From NCBI RefSeq assembly GCF_947503415.1, contig NZ_CANNDS010000001.1, forward strand, positions 124,001 through 188,000: DNA of 64,000 nt, in the 5' to 3' direction. Source of the DNA: an uncultured Tateyamaria sp. Its GTDB lineage: Bacteria > Pseudomonadota > Alphaproteobacteria > Rhodobacterales > Rhodobacteraceae. Of the stretch, positions 17,247 to 26,715 are shown piece by piece. Below the pieces are notes generated by a model that did no database searches, was not told where the DNA came from, and was given only the letters and a program-made list of their open reading frames with translations. Numbering within the stretch: the first letter of the stretch is position 1; each line of letters opens with the position of its first letter. The position numbers and the translations under genes were made by a program.

Positions 17247-19154
17247 TCACTGATCATGGAAAAAGTCATAGACCTTTTGCGCCAACCCCTCTGACACACC
17301 GTCCACCGCCTTGAGGTCGGCAAGGTTCGCGCGGGCCACCGCCTTGGCCGATCCGAAATGGGCCAGCAGGGCGCGTTTGCGCGCCGCTCCGACGCCGGGA
17401 ACATCATCAAGCGGGTTTTTCATGTTCGACTTGGCGCGCTTGGCGCGGTGCGTGCCGATGGCAAAGCGGTGCGCCTCGTCGCGCATACGCTGCACGAAAT
17501 AGAGAACCGGATCATTGTGGCGCAAAGCAAAGGGGTGCTGGCCGATGCGGTGAAACTCTTCCTTGCCCGCATCACGATCCACGCCCTTGGCGACACCGAC
17601 CATCGGAATATCCTCAACCCCGTGTTCACGCATGATCTCGGCCACGGCACTCACCTGCCCCGCACCACCGTCGATCAGCAACAAGTCCGGCCACATGCCC
17701 TTGGTCCGGTCCGGGTCTTCGCTCAGCAAGCGCTTGAACCGGCGGTGCAACACTTCCTTCATCATGCCGAAGTCATCGCCGGGGGTCAGGTCATCGCCTT
17801 TGATATTGAACTTGCGGTAGCTGTTTTTCATGAACCCGTCAGGACCCGCGACGATCATGCCGCCAACAGCATTGGTGCCCTGAATGTGCGAGTTGTCGTA
17901 TACCTCGATCCGGGCAGGCGGTTCGGGCAACTCGAAGGCCTCTGCCAGACCCCGCAGCAATTTCGCTTGCGTCGCACTTTCGGCCATCTTGCGTGCCAAG
18001 CTCTCCCGCGCATTGCGCAGCGCTGAATCCACCAACTCGGCCTTTTCGCCGCGCTGTGGCACCAGCAGTTCAACCTTGCGCCCAAGTTTCTGGCTCAACG
18101 CTTCGGCCATGAGGTCGGGGTTTTCGATTTCATTCGACAGGATCAACTGGCGGGGTGGTTCCTTGGTATCGTAGAACTGCCCCAGAAAGGCCTCCAGCAC
18201 TTCGGCGGCGTCCACGTCCGCCCCAACACGCGGATAAAAATCGCGGTTGCCCCAGTTCTGGTTTGCACGGATGAAAAACACCTGCACACAGGCCTGCCCC
18301 TGTTCCATATGCAGAGCCACGATATCAGCCTCGGTTACACCGCGCGGGTTGATACCCTGCGCCGTCTGCACCTGCGTCATCGCCCGAATACGGTCCCGCA
18401 GCGCCGCTGCACGCTCGAACTCCATGTCTTCGGATGCTTGCTGCATCTGTCCAGCAAGCTTTGCCTGGATGTCAGTGCTCTTGCCGGTCAGAAAGCGTTC
18501 CGCGTCTTTGACCGACTGCGCATAATCCGTTTCCGAGATCAGTCCGACACACGGACCGGAGCACCGTTTGATTTGGTACAAAAGGCAGGGCCGTGTCCGG
18601 CTGTCGAACATCGAATCCGCGCAGTTCCGCAACAGGAAAACCTTTTGCAGTTGGTTCAGCGTCCGGTTCACGGCGCCCGCACTTGCAAAGGGGCCGTAAT
18701 AGGACCCTTTCTGCTTTTTGGCGCCGCGGTGCTTCTTGATCTGAGCAAAGGCGTGGTCACCGGTCACGAGTATGTTCGGAAAGCTTTTATCGTCGCGCAG
18801 CAGCACATTGAATTTTGGTTTGAGCTGCTTGATCAAGTTCTGTTCAAGCAGCAATGCCTCCGTCTCGGTCCGGGTGGTCAGGAACATCATCGATGCCGTC
18901 ATCGAGATCATGCGCGCAATGCGCCCCGAATGCCCCGATGGCCGCGCGTAGTTCGACACCCGCGCCCGTAAGTTCCGTGCCTTTCCCACATACAGCACCC
19001 GGCTTTCGCGATCGAGCATCCGATACACGCCCGGCGAGTTGTCGAGTGTCTTGAGATACCCTTGAACTACCTCGTGCCCGACGGGCGCGAGATGCTCAAT
19101 CTCAGGCTGTGGAGGAGGGTCCGGATTCACCATGCGATTCGTGCTGTCTTTCAT
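17247..19154 (-). CDS. uvrC: Excinuclease ABC subunit C
   Basis: Nuclease that makes both incisions in UvrABC nucleotide-excision repair. About 635 residues. Seen: the GIY-YIG domain ([20 protein letters not shown] then RNLRARV), a UVR motif region around [14 protein letters not shown], the RNase-H-like C-terminal nuclease ([29 protein letters not shown]) and the terminal helix-hairpin-helix ([20 protein letters not shown]). The start is uncertain: ATG 19154 is used, ATG 19133 and TTG 19187 are alternatives, and none has a good ribosome-binding site. The upstream 230 bases are A/T-rich. Confidence 0.93.
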   Translation of the reverse strand: MKDSTNRMVNPDPPPQPEIEHLAPVGHEVVQGYLKTLDNSPGVYRMLDRESRVLYVGKARNLRARVSNYARPSGHSGRIARMISMTASMMFLTTRTETEALLLEQNLIKQLKPKFNVLLRDDKSFPNILVTGDHAFAQIKKHRGAKKQKGSYYGPFASAGAVNRTLNQLQKVFLLRNCADSMFDSRTRPCLLYQIKRCSGPCVGLISETDYAQSVKDAERFLTGKSTDIQAKLAGQMQQASEDMEFERAAALRDRIRAMTQVQTAQGINPRGVTEADIVALHMEQGQACVQVFFIRANQNWGNRDFYPRVGADVDAAEVLEAFLGQFYDTKEPPRQLILSNEIENPDLMAEALSQKLGRKVELLVPQRGEKAELVDSALRNARESLARKMAESATQAKLLRGLAEAFELPEPPARIEVYDNSHIQGTNAVGGMIVAGPDGFMKNSYRKFNIKGDDLTPGDDFGMMKEVLHRRFKRLLSEDPDRTKGMWPDLLLIDGGAGQVSAVAEIMREHGVEDIPMVGVAKGVDRDAGKEEFHRIGQHPFALRHNDPVLYFVQRMRDEAHRFAIGTHRAKRAKSNMKNPLDDVPGVGAARKRALLAHFGSAKAVARANLADLKAVDGVSEGLAQKVYDFFHDQ

Positions 19155-19209
19155 GTTTTGGCTGCACTGATTTGACCATGTGATCAAGCATACTTGCTTC
19201 CACGGTTCC

Positions 19210-19218
19210 TGTGGATAA
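19210..19218 (-). promoter_or_regulatory. Perfect DnaA-box 9-mer upstream of uvrC
   Basis: Minus strand reads TTATCCACA, the consensus high-affinity DnaA box, inside the A/T-rich region upstream of uvrC. Only one perfect copy is visible, so this is not an origin by itself. It may be a regulatory DnaA site or a chance match. Confidence 0.4.
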
Positions 19219-19279
19219 GTGTGCGGGTAACTTCTGGCCGTTGGGAATTTTCCTTTGTTTTTTCGGGCCTTCGCTAAAA

Positions 19280-19296
19280 TGCCTAATTTTTAGGCA
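19280..19296 (-). terminator. Intrinsic terminator after the FolM-like reductase gene
   Basis: TGCCTAA (19280-19286) pairs with TTAGGCA (19290-19296) across a three-base loop; on the minus strand the stem is followed by TTTTAGC. It lies about 125 bases past the stop of the SDR gene and upstream of uvrC, so it separates the two minus-strand transcription units. Confidence 0.65.
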
Positions 19297-19421
19297 CATA
19301 CGCAACTCTTTGTTTTTACATGTTATTTTATTAAGAGCGCAACAAGTTACTGAAAACACATGGCTTTTGTTAACAGATCTGTAACTTCCATTAACGCGGT
19401 GCAAAACTCACCTTACGTCAC

Positions 19422-20201
19422 CTATTCAACGCCGACCACGTCGGGTGTTTCCCACGCAAGATGCTGCCCACCGTCAACGCATAGAAGTTGCCCCGTGACG
19501 CCTGGCGAATCGAGGAAATAGCCAAGTGCTGCGACAATGTCCGCCGGGTTCGATCCGCGCTCCAGAACAGTTGCTTCGCGCTGCTTGGCGAAGTGTTCTG
19601 CGCTTTGTCGGCCACCCTGCAAAGTGGGCCCCGGACCAATCGCATTGACCCTGATCACGGGAGCCAGACCGCGCGCGCTGGTTTGCGTCAAAGCCCACAG
19701 CCCCATCTTGGCCAACGTGTAGGTCATGAACTCGGGCGTCAGCTTGCGTACGCGTTGGTCAACCATGTTCAGGATCAGGCCGGATGCCACTGGTTCGCCC
19801 ATATCGTCCTGCGTTGGTTCAAGTCCTTGCGCGGCCATCCCTTGCGTCAGCACAAATGGCGCCCGTAGATTGCTGTCCATGTGCCGATCCCAGCTATCAC
19901 GCGTGGCCGATTCAACCGTATCATATTCAAAGATGCTGGCGTTGTTCACCAGACAGGTGATCGGACCGCCCAGGGCCTCTACGGCTTGCCCGAACAAGGC
20001 TTGGGTATCATCCTCGTTCGTGAGGTCGGCTTGCAATGCGACACCCTGTTGTCCTTTGGCCTCGACCTGCGCGACCGTATCACGTGCACCTTTGTCCGAA
20101 CTGGCGTAGTGAACTGCCACGTCATAGCCACGTCCAGCCAAGTACACAGCCATCGCCTGGCCCAATCGGTGCCCTGCCCCTGTTACAAGCGCGCGTGTCA
20201 T
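19422..20201 (-). CDS. SDR oxidoreductase, FolM/PTR1-like (pteridine reductase type)
   Basis: NADPH-dependent short-chain dehydrogenase of 259 residues. The N-terminal glycine motif is TGAGHRLG, i.e. TGxxxRxG with Arg in place of the usual Gly, as in PTR1 and FolM. NNAS, the active-site YTLAK and C-terminal VTGQLLCVDGGQHLAW (cf. FolM SFPLDGGRHL) agree. FolM/PTR1 enzymes reduce dihydromonapterin or dihydrofolate, so a role in folate or pterin reduction is inferred. It is alone between the uvrC unit and the antiporter gene on the same strand. Confidence 0.8.
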   Translation of the reverse strand: MTRALVTGAGHRLGQAMAVYLAGRGYDVAVHYASSDKGARDTVAQVEAKGQQGVALQADLTNEDDTQALFGQAVEALGGPITCLVNNASIFEYDTVESATRDSWDRHMDSNLRAPFVLTQGMAAQGLEPTQDDMGEPVASGLILNMVDQRVRKLTPEFMTYTLAKMGLWALTQTSARGLAPVIRVNAIGPGPTLQGGRQSAEHFAKQREATVLERGSNPADIVAALGYFLDSPGVTGQLLCVDGGQHLAWETPDVVGVE

Positions 20202-20223
20202 CGCACCCTCCCTCTTTTCTAAT

Positions 20224-21186
20224 TCAGCTTAGTACGATGGCCAGATAGAGCAGATACAGGCCGGTCAAGATCACACCCCATACCCGCGTAATGTCACGAC
20301 GCATGTAGACGAAGGGCACCAGCAGGATCGACGCGCCCAGCATGACCCAAAGATCAAACTTCAGGAATTCCGCATCCACGGGGATGGGACCAACGAGGCT
20401 GGCGATACCGATGATGGCCAGCAGGTTGAACATGTTTGAACCGATGACATTGCCAAGCGCCACGTCGGCCTGACGGCGCAACGCAGCCATGACGGTTGTT
20501 GCAAGCTCGGGCAGCGATGTTCCGACAGCAACAAGGGTCAAGCCAATGACCGTGTCGCTGACGTCATACATCTTTGCAATGACGGTGGCGTTTTCGACAA
20601 GCAGGTTCGCACCAAGCGGCAGCCCGACAAGGCCAAGCACAAGAAACACTGCGATGCGCCACCCCGGCAGATCGGGATCGACACCTTCGATCTCTTCCTC
20701 TTCTGCTGTGCCGGCCGCACAGGCTGCGCGATGCCCCTTTGCCTCCCGCGCTGCATCAAAAAGAACAAACGCAAGAGCGGCCAGAAGGACGACTGCCGCA
20801 ATCCAGTCAAACACGCCCCGAAAGGCCAGCGCGATGAATAGAACCGAGGCCGCGATCATGAAATTAAATGTTTTCTTGGTCTCGCATTCGGAGGTGTTCA
20901 TGACAGCAAGAAGCGCGGGTATACCCAGCACCAGCAATATGTTGGCCGTATTTGATCCAACGACATTGCCGATCGCAATGCCCGGCGCGTCGTCCAAGAC
21001 AGCCTGGATCGCAATCAACAGTTCGGGAGCGGATGTTCCAAAGGCAACAATGGTGAGGCTGACAATGAGCGCTGGAATACCCAACCGCAACGACAGGTTA
21101 ACCGCGCCCTTGACCAATGAGTCGCCGGCCAGAAGCAGGATGATCAAGCCAAGCCCACTCAGCAACCATGGCATTGCGACGTCCAT
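20224..21186 (-). CDS. Calcium/sodium antiporter, CaCA family (YrbG-like)
   Basis: Inner-membrane cation exchanger of 320 residues with about ten helices. The two alpha repeats are visible: VAFGTSAPELLIAIQAV with GNVVGSNTANILLVLG in the first half, and VAVGTSLPELATTVMAAL with GNVIGSNMFNLLAIIG in the second. A short acidic cytoplasmic loop (GTAEEEEIEGVD) lies between. ATG 21186 overlaps the stop of the upstream 54-residue gene as TGATG and has GGTGG upstream, so it is preferred over the longer open frame. Confidence 0.9.
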   Translation of the reverse strand: MDVAMPWLLSGLGLIILLLAGDSLVKGAVNLSLRLGIPALIVSLTIVAFGTSAPELLIAIQAVLDDAPGIAIGNVVGSNTANILLVLGIPALLAVMNTSECETKKTFNFMIAASVLFIALAFRGVFDWIAAVVLLAALAFVLFDAAREAKGHRAACAAGTAEEEEIEGVDPDLPGWRIAVFLVLGLVGLPLGANLLVENATVIAKMYDVSDTVIGLTLVAVGTSLPELATTVMAALRRQADVALGNVIGSNMFNLLAIIGIASLVGPIPVDAEFLKFDLWVMLGASILLVPFVYMRRDITRVWGVILTGLYLLYLAIVLS

Positions 21187-21350
21187 CAGGTACCACCCCG
21201 CCCGCACGCGCATTTACCTTTGCCAATCCGGTATCGTCCGCACTTGCACTTCGCCGACGCCAGGCGTTTACCGCCTATCCAGTGCAGCTTGCCAAACATG
21301 GCCAGCACCGCGATGAAGGCGAGAAACAGCAGGACGATTTTGGACAACAT
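21186..21350 (-). CDS. 54-residue membrane miniprotein with CxC/CxC tail
   Basis: Short gene found by reading the minus strand: ATG 21350 to TGA 21186. The product starts MLSKIVLLFLAFIAVLAMFG, one membrane helix. It then has KLHWIGGKRLASAK and a basic Cys-rich end with two CxC pairs (KCKCGRYRIGKGKCACGRGG), which looks like a zinc-ribbon knuckle. It is sandwiched between the S49 peptidase gene (three bases upstream) and the antiporter gene (TGATG overlap), an arrangement that strongly favours translation. I recall similar small proteins in Rhodobacteraceae but know no function. Confidence 0.75.
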   Translation of the reverse strand: MLSKIVLLFLAFIAVLAMFGKLHWIGGKRLASAKCKCGRYRIGKGKCACGRGGT

Positions 21351-21353
21351 GGG

Positions 21354-22151
21354 TTACAGTCCAAACCGGGCGTAGGCCGCGCGCTCTTCAATCGACGACA
21401 CGGCGTCGTCCATCAACTGAGCGCCAAAGCGAGACAGAAAGGGGCGCCGAACGCCATAGCGCCGGAACTTCACCTTGTCACCAAAACGGTCTTGCATCAT
21501 CGGCTTAAGATGACCGATCCCATCGATGAGACCAAGTGCCTTGGCCTTTTCGGCCAGCCATATCTCTCCGGTAAACAGCTCTGTTTCCGTATCCAGTTTA
21601 CCCGCACGCCGTGCCTGCACGTGGTCGATGAAATTGGTGTGAATGTCGTTCAACAGGCGCTTGAGGCGTTCCACGTCTTCGGGCTTTTCGGGCCGGAACG
21701 GATCCATCATGCTCTTGGACTTGCCCGCGGTATAAACGCGGCGCTCAACCCCGTGTTTGGTAAGGAACTCATGCGCGCCAAAGCTGGCGGATATTACGCC
21801 GATCGACCCCAGAACAGATGATGGATCAGCATAGATTTCGTCTGCCGCAGCCGCCAACCAATAGCCACCTGATGCAGCCACGTCTTCGACAAAGGCGATG
21901 ACGGGCACCTCGTGTTCTGCCGCCAGACGACGAATTCGGGCGCCAATCAAAGACGATTGTACCGGACTTCCCCCGGGGGAGTTGACCTCGAGCGCGACGG
22001 CTACGGGCTTGCCGCGGGTAAACGCCTTGTCGATTGCACCGGCTAAAGCCTGGTCATTCAGCGTGCCACGCGATCCTCCGGCAATGACCCCTTGCAGACG
22101 CACAATGGCGACCGTCGGGTCGGATTTCATGAAGGGGATCCAGCGTTTCAT
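21354..22151 (-). CDS. S49 family signal-peptide-peptidase-like protein (SppA/SohB type)
   Basis: Serine peptidase of 265 residues, the short SppA form. Seen: LEVNSPGGSPVQSSLI, the catalytic Ser in DVAASGGYWLAAAAD and the catalytic Lys in AGKSKSMMDPF further on; together the Ser-Lys dyad of family S49. No clear N-terminal membrane helix, so it may act peripherally or in the cytoplasm. ATG 22151 is used; the upstream TTG start adds 12 residues and is less likely. Followed by the miniprotein and antiporter genes, suggesting a three-gene unit. Confidence 0.88.
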   Translation of the reverse strand: MKRWIPFMKSDPTVAIVRLQGVIAGGSRGTLNDQALAGAIDKAFTRGKPVAVALEVNSPGGSPVQSSLIGARIRRLAAEHEVPVIAFVEDVAASGGYWLAAAADEIYADPSSVLGSIGVISASFGAHEFLTKHGVERRVYTAGKSKSMMDPFRPEKPEDVERLKRLLNDIHTNFIDHVQARRAGKLDTETELFTGEIWLAEKAKALGLIDGIGHLKPMMQDRFGDKVKFRRYGVRRPFLSRFGAQLMDDAVSSIEERAAYARFGL

Positions 22152-22220
22152 CTCAGCCCATGTAGATTGCAGCCCCGCACAGAACAAGGCCAGCGCGCAA
22201 AGGAGTTGTGCGCCGTTACG

Positions 22221-22982
22221 TTATTGCCGAATGCGCCATCCGGTTTTGAAGATCCACCAAACAGCCCCGAGGCACAAAGCGGTAAAGAGCGCGATGGCCA
22301 TCAAGGACGTGCCAATCGAGACATCGGAAATGCCAAAAAATGCCCAGCGGAAGCCCGAGATGAGGTAGACCACCGGATTGAACATTGAGATCGTCTGCCA
22401 CACCGGCGGCAGCATTGAGATTGAGTAGAACGAGCCACCAAGAAAGACCAGTGGCGTCACGATCAGCAAAGGCACCAATTGCAACTGTTCGAAATTGCCC
22501 GCCCAAATACCGATGATAAAGCCCAGAAGGGCGAAGCTGATGCAGGTCAGCACCAGAAAAGCGATCATTGCCAATGGGTTCTGGATCTGAATATCAACAA
22601 AGAAGAATGAGGTCGTCAGGATGATCACGCCGATGAACATGGCCTTGGTCGCAGCCGCGCCCACGTAGCCCATCACGATCTCCAGAAAGTTCACGGGTGC
22701 TGACAACAGCTCGTAGATTGTGCCAATGAACTTGGGAAAATAGATGCCAAACGACGCGTTCGAGATGCTTTGGGTCATCACTGTCAGCATAATCAGACCC
22801 GGTACGATAAAAGCACCATAGCTGACCCCTTCGACCTCTTGGATACGGCTGCCGATGGCCGCGCCGAACACTACGAAGTACAGCGATGTGGACAAAACGG
22901 GCGAGATCAGGGACTGCGCCATGGTCCGGAAAAAGCGCGCCATTTCAAAAACATATATTGCACGGATAGCAGTCCAGTTCAT
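22221..22982 (-). CDS. ABC-2 type transporter permease
   Basis: Permease of 253 residues with six hydrophobic segments and the ABC-2 pattern ([19 protein letters not shown], then [20 protein letters not shown] and [13 protein letters not shown]). Very like the YadH/NodJ-type exporters. The ATG overlaps the stop of the ATPase gene as ATGA. Exported substrate unknown. Confidence 0.9.
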   Translation of the reverse strand: MNWTAIRAIYVFEMARFFRTMAQSLISPVLSTSLYFVVFGAAIGSRIQEVEGVSYGAFIVPGLIMLTVMTQSISNASFGIYFPKFIGTIYELLSAPVNFLEIVMGYVGAAATKAMFIGVIILTTSFFFVDIQIQNPLAMIAFLVLTCISFALLGFIIGIWAGNFEQLQLVPLLIVTPLVFLGGSFYSISMLPPVWQTISMFNPVVYLISGFRWAFFGISDVSIGTSLMAIALFTALCLGAVWWIFKTGWRIRQ

Positions 22983-23914
22983 TGGGCCGCCTCCGGTTCG
23001 TGAACCAGCGACACAAAGATGTCCTCAAGGCTCGATTGCCGTGTGACGACATCCTTGAGCTGTAATCCCGCCTTTTGCAGGTCAGTCAGCAACTTGGTGA
23101 TCCCGGTACGTTCCGCGTTGACGTCGTAACTGTAGATCAGTGTGCGTCCCTCGTCGCCAAGGGCGAGGTCGTAGCCTGCCAATACGTCGGGCACTGCATC
23201 CAGTTGCGTCGTCAGCTGCACATCCAGTTGCTTTTTGCCCATGCGGGCCATCAGGGTGTCCTTGTCCTCGACCAACAGGATTTCGCCCTTGCTGATCACA
23301 CCCACACGGTCAGCGATGGCTTCGGCCTCTTCGATGTAGTGGGTGGTGAGGATGGTCGTCACGCCATCCGCCCGCAATTGTTCGACGATTTCCCACATAT
23401 CCTTGCGAAGTTCGACGTCCACACCGGCGGTCGGTTCGTCCAGAAACAGTACACGCGGTTCGTGGGCCAGCGCCTTGGCGATCAGCACACGTCGTTTCAT
23501 ACCGCCGGACAACTCTCGGATTTGACTGTCCTTCTTGTCCCAAAGTGACAGGCGTTTCAGCAAGTCCTCCACCGCGCTGTCCTTGCGCCCCTTTCCGAAC
23601 AGGCCGCGCGAGAAACGCACAGTGTTGATGACCTTTTCGAACGGCTCCAACGCGATTTCCTGTGGGACCAGACCGATGAGGCGGCGGGCTTGGCGGTAGT
23701 CGGTCAGGATGTCATGCCCCGCGACTGTAACAGACCCCGACGTCGGCATCGTGATGCCGCAAACTGTTGATATCAGGGTTGTTTTGCCAGCGCCATTGGG
23801 ACCAAGCAACGCAATGATCTCACCCTCGTCGATGTCGAGGTTGACGTCCTTCAACGCTTCAAATCCACCTGCATAGGCTTTGCGCAGATTGCGAATACTC
23901 AGAATGGCGGCCAT
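22979..23914 (-). CDS. ABC transporter ATP-binding protein (YadG-like)
   Basis: ATPase of 311 residues that pairs with the downstream permease. Seen: Walker [10 protein letters not shown] at about 38-46, ABC signature LSGGMKRR, Walker [14 protein letters not shown] and the switch His (TTHYIEEA). A C-terminal domain of about 85 residues follows, as in ABC-2 exporter ATPases. No receptor gene is nearby. Confidence 0.92.
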   Translation of the reverse strand: MAAILSIRNLRKAYAGGFEALKDVNLDIDEGEIIALLGPNGAGKTTLISTVCGITMPTSGSVTVAGHDILTDYRQARRLIGLVPQEIALEPFEKVINTVRFSRGLFGKGRKDSAVEDLLKRLSLWDKKDSQIRELSGGMKRRVLIAKALAHEPRVLFLDEPTAGVDVELRKDMWEIVEQLRADGVTTILTTHYIEEAEAIADRVGVISKGEILLVEDKDTLMARMGKKQLDVQLTTQLDAVPDVLAGYDLALGDEGRTLIYSYDVNAERTGITKLLTDLQKAGLQLKDVVTRQSSLEDIFVSLVHEPEAAQ

Positions 23915-24001
23915 GTATGCTCCGGCTGGTTCACGTGGGTCACAGGTACGCCGCGCAGTTTCGTTGGGCCAGCGCGTGGGCGCACAAACGTATGTGCGGA
24001 C

Positions 24002-24523
24002 CTACTCTTTACCAGTGAGACGACCCAACCAGCCCTTCTTGGGGCCAGCTTCGCCATCCGCCTCTGTCTCTTCACGGTCAGCAGGTCCTTCAAGCGTTTC
24101 CTGCAGGTTGGAAAAGAACTGGTCAGCCATTTTCTTGGCGAACCCGTCGATGATGCGACTTCCCAACTGGGCCAGTTTACCACCCACCTTCGCCTCGACA
24201 TCGTAGCTGAGCTCGGTACCGCCATCGACGGCGGCCATCCGCACTTCGGCACCACCCTTGGCGAAGCCAGCAGCGCCGCCCTTGCCTTCTCCGGTGATAA
24301 CAAGGCTTTGATTTTCAACCATTTCCGACAGTGTAACGATACCCTTGAACGTCGCCTTGACCGGGCCAACCTTCTGGGTCACCGCCGCTTCGAACCCCTC
24401 TTCGGGTGTGCCGGTGACCTCGGTCGCCCCGGGCACGCAGGCCTTGAGCACATCGGGGTTGAGGAGGGCGGCATAGACATCGGCCGGTGGGGCCGCGATC
24501 TGGCGAGTGTCGGACATTTGCAT
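24002..24523 (-). CDS. SRPBCC protein, CO-dehydrogenase subunit G (CoxG)-like
   Basis: START/Bet-v1-fold protein of 173 residues: MQMSDTRQIAAPPADVYAAL at the start, VLKACVPGATEV and the Gly/Ala-rich GEGKGGAAGFAKGGAEVRM in the middle, then GGKLAQLGSRIIDGFAKKMA. CoxG-type proteins anchor or mature molybdenum hydroxylases, but no coxMSL genes are in this window. The last 30 residues are a charged tail (KKGWLGRLTGKE). ATG 24523 is chosen for the GGGAGG seven bases upstream; the open frame extends further without support. Confidence 0.85.
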   Translation of the reverse strand: MQMSDTRQIAAPPADVYAALLNPDVLKACVPGATEVTGTPEEGFEAAVTQKVGPVKATFKGIVTLSEMVENQSLVITGEGKGGAAGFAKGGAEVRMAAVDGGTELSYDVEAKVGGKLAQLGSRIIDGFAKKMADQFFSNLQETLEGPADREETEADGEAGPKKGWLGRLTGKE

Positions 24524-24625
24524 GGTGAGCCTCCCTTGGTCTTTTGCCTCTGATACCTCAACCGGCACGTTCGCGCCATGCGCTTTCCACGTGACAGATG
24601 CGACGGGCGTGATAGGGCTTGAGCC

Positions 24626-25609
24626 ATGGAGACTTTGCGACAAAACCGGGCCGGGCTTGGCATCCTCTTTGTTCTGATCGGTGTTGTGTGTATTTCGGTA
24701 AATGACTTTCTTATCAAACAGCTATCGGGTGGTTACCCGCTGCATCAGATCGTCTTTACCCGCTCATCCATCGGCATGGTCGTCAGCCTCCTGATCGTGC
24801 AATACGAGGGTGGGTTTGGCATTTTGCGCACAAAGACACCGTGGCAGCATACGCTCCGGGGTGTGCTGATCGTGATTGCCAACATGACGTTCTTCGTAGG
24901 TCTGGCGGTGATGCCGCTTGCGGATGTGACGGCATTGTTCTTTGCCGCACCGCTGTTCATCACATTGTTATCCATACCAATTCTGGGTGAGAAGGTGGGT
25001 CCCCTCCGTATGTCAGCCGTGGCCGTCGGATTTGTCGGTGTGATCATCATGCAGCGGCCATGGGCGGATGCAGACAGCCTTGAGGTCAGCCGTTACGTGC
25101 TGGCCTTGCCGGTGATCGCGGCGCTGACTTATGCATTGAACCAGATACTTACGCGAAAGCTGGGCGTTGAGAGCAAGGCCAGTGCCATGGCCGTCTACAT
25201 CCAAGGCATGTTCATCATCGTGTCGCTGGCATTCTTTGTCGTGGCAGGTGACGGGCGCTTTGCCGAAGGGGCGACGAGCGGGCCGATGATATTTCTTCTG
25301 CGGGCGTGGGTTTGGCCGGAAGGCCCGGACATGTGGGTCTTTTTTGGACTGGGCGTAAACTCAGCCATTATTGGATATTGCCTGAGCCAAGCGTACCGAC
25401 TGGCGGATGCGGCGACCATTGCACCCTTTGAATATATCGGGCTGCCGCTGGCCGTGTTCTGGGGGTTTGTCATCTTTGGCGACTTGCCCGATCTGGCGGT
25501 CTGGGTCGGAATCGCACTGATCCTTGGATCCGGTCTGTTTGTGTTTCTGCGCGAGCGTCAGAAGGTGCGAATGGTGACCACGGGTCCTGCGCGGGGGCGT
25601 AGGGGTTAA
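24626..25609 (+). CDS. EamA family (drug/metabolite superfamily) transporter
   Basis: Inner-membrane carrier of 327 residues with about ten helices in two EamA repeats. Typical text: FTRSSIGMVVSLL, LPLADVTALFFAAPLFITLL, LGEKVG, and in the second half YRLADAATIAPFEYIGLPLA then FGDLPD. Substrate unknown. Transcribed divergently from the CoxG-like gene and convergent with the quinone oxidoreductase gene. Confidence 0.88.
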   Translation: METLRQNRAGLGILFVLIGVVCISVNDFLIKQLSGGYPLHQIVFTRSSIGMVVSLLIVQYEGGFGILRTKTPWQHTLRGVLIVIANMTFFVGLAVMPLADVTALFFAAPLFITLLSIPILGEKVGPLRMSAVAVGFVGVIIMQRPWADADSLEVSRYVLALPVIAALTYALNQILTRKLGVESKASAMAVYIQGMFIIVSLAFFVVAGDGRFAEGATSGPMIFLLRAWVWPEGPDMWVFFGLGVNSAIIGYCLSQAYRLADAATIAPFEYIGLPLAVFWGFVIFGDLPDLAVWVGIALILGSGLFVFLRERQKVRMVTTGPARGRRG

Positions 25610-25632
25610 AACAGCGTTTGGCCTGTGAAAGT

Positions 25633-25666
25633 GCGCAATTTGCGGCGGCAATTGCCCGGATTGCGC
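25633..25666. terminator. Candidate stem-loop between convergent genes
   Basis: GCGCAAT (25633-25639) pairs with ATTGCGC (25660-25666), and the interior contains the palindrome GGCAATTGCC. It lies 23 bases past the EamA gene and about 65 bases past the end of the oppositely oriented quinone oxidoreductase gene. No T-run follows on either strand, so termination is only likely by position. Confidence 0.35.
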
Positions 25667-25732
25667 GTTAACGATGGTCCGAACTCGGCTTGCGCCACCG
25701 ATTGAGCGGGCGCGGCAATTCTTGCGTCGGAA

Positions 25733-26698
25733 TTAGCCGTCCACCTGGATCACGACCTTGCCTGTTGCCTTGCGTGTGCGCAGCAGGTCCAGCCCGTCAT
25801 TCGCCTCCGCCAAGGGCAGCACGTGGCTGACATGGGGCTTCAGCTTGCCCTCGGCATACCAATCAAACAGCACTTCGAAGCTGTCCGTCAGCACCTTAGG
25901 ATTCACGCGGGTGTAGCCGCCCCAATAGAAGCCAAGCACGGCGAGGTTCTTGACCAGCAGGTAATTGGCGGGGATCTGCGGGATTTTTCCTGAGGCGAAG
26001 CCCAGTGGCAGCAGACGTGCCTCGGGGTTGCAAGCGCGCAGGGCTGCGTCGAAAAGATCGCCACCGACGGGGTCATAGACTACATCCGCCCCGCCCAAGG
26101 CTTTGACATCCGCCTTGAGATCGCAGGTGTCGCTGTCGAGCAGGTGGTCGGCCCCGGCATGGGACGCGATTTTCAACTTGTCGGCACCGCGGGCGCAGGC
26201 GATGACTTCGGCCCCCATCAGCTTGCCCAACTCGACCGCCGTCAGACCGACCCCGCCAGATGCGCCAAGGACCAAAAGCCGTTCGCCGGGTTTGAGGTGT
26301 GCCTTGTAATCGAGCGCCACGTGGCTGGTGCCGTAGGCGACAAGGAACGCAGCGGCGTCCACCGCGTTCATTTCGTCGGGGATCGGCACACAGATGTCGG
26401 CGGACAGGGCCGCGTATTCCCCAAGCCCGCCGAAGCCGGAATATGCAGCGATGCGTTGGCCTTTTTTCAGGTGTGTGACGCCCTCGCCCAATGCTTCAAT
26501 CGTGCCGCACATCTCCATCCCGATGGTCGCGGGCAGAGGCGGTTTTTCCTGGTAGGTGCCTTTGACGATCAGCGTGTCGCCGAAATTGAGACCGCAGGTG
26601 TGGATGCGCACCAACACTTCGTTCGGACCCGGCGCAGGCCGGTCGATATCGCGCAGTTCGAGAGGTTGCCCAAGGGCGGTGACTTGCATGGCGCGCAT
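25733..26698 (-). CDS. NADPH:quinone oxidoreductase (zinc-less MDR family)
   Basis: Medium-chain dehydrogenase/reductase of 321 residues: N-terminal GroES-like half (VRIHTCGLNFGDTLIVKG, TIGMEMCGTIEALGEGV) and a Rossmann half with LVLGASGGVGLTAVELGKLM. Catalytic-zinc cysteines are absent, as in quinone oxidoreductases (qor). It may instead reduce enones. It is followed 18 bases upstream on the same strand by a small membrane protein gene. Confidence 0.88.
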   Translation of the reverse strand: MRAMQVTALGQPLELRDIDRPAPGPNEVLVRIHTCGLNFGDTLIVKGTYQEKPPLPATIGMEMCGTIEALGEGVTHLKKGQRIAAYSGFGGLGEYAALSADICVPIPDEMNAVDAAAFLVAYGTSHVALDYKAHLKPGERLLVLGASGGVGLTAVELGKLMGAEVIACARGADKLKIASHAGADHLLDSDTCDLKADVKALGGADVVYDPVGGDLFDAALRACNPEARLLPLGFASGKIPQIPANYLLVKNLAVLGFYWGGYTRVNPKVLTDSFEVLFDWYAEGKLKPHVSHVLPLAEANDGLDLLRTRKATGKVVIQVDG

Positions 26699-26715
26699 GG
26701 GGTTGATCCTTTGGC

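Noticed and set aside
19102-19404. 100-codon minus-strand frame overlapping the uvrC start
   Set aside because: Covers the A/T-rich promoter region and a terminator, and its composition is not protein-like.
19188-19421. Possible replication origin at the DnaA box
   Set aside because: Only one perfect 9-mer, no clustered boxes, and no origin-associated genes such as dnaA, hemE or parAB nearby.
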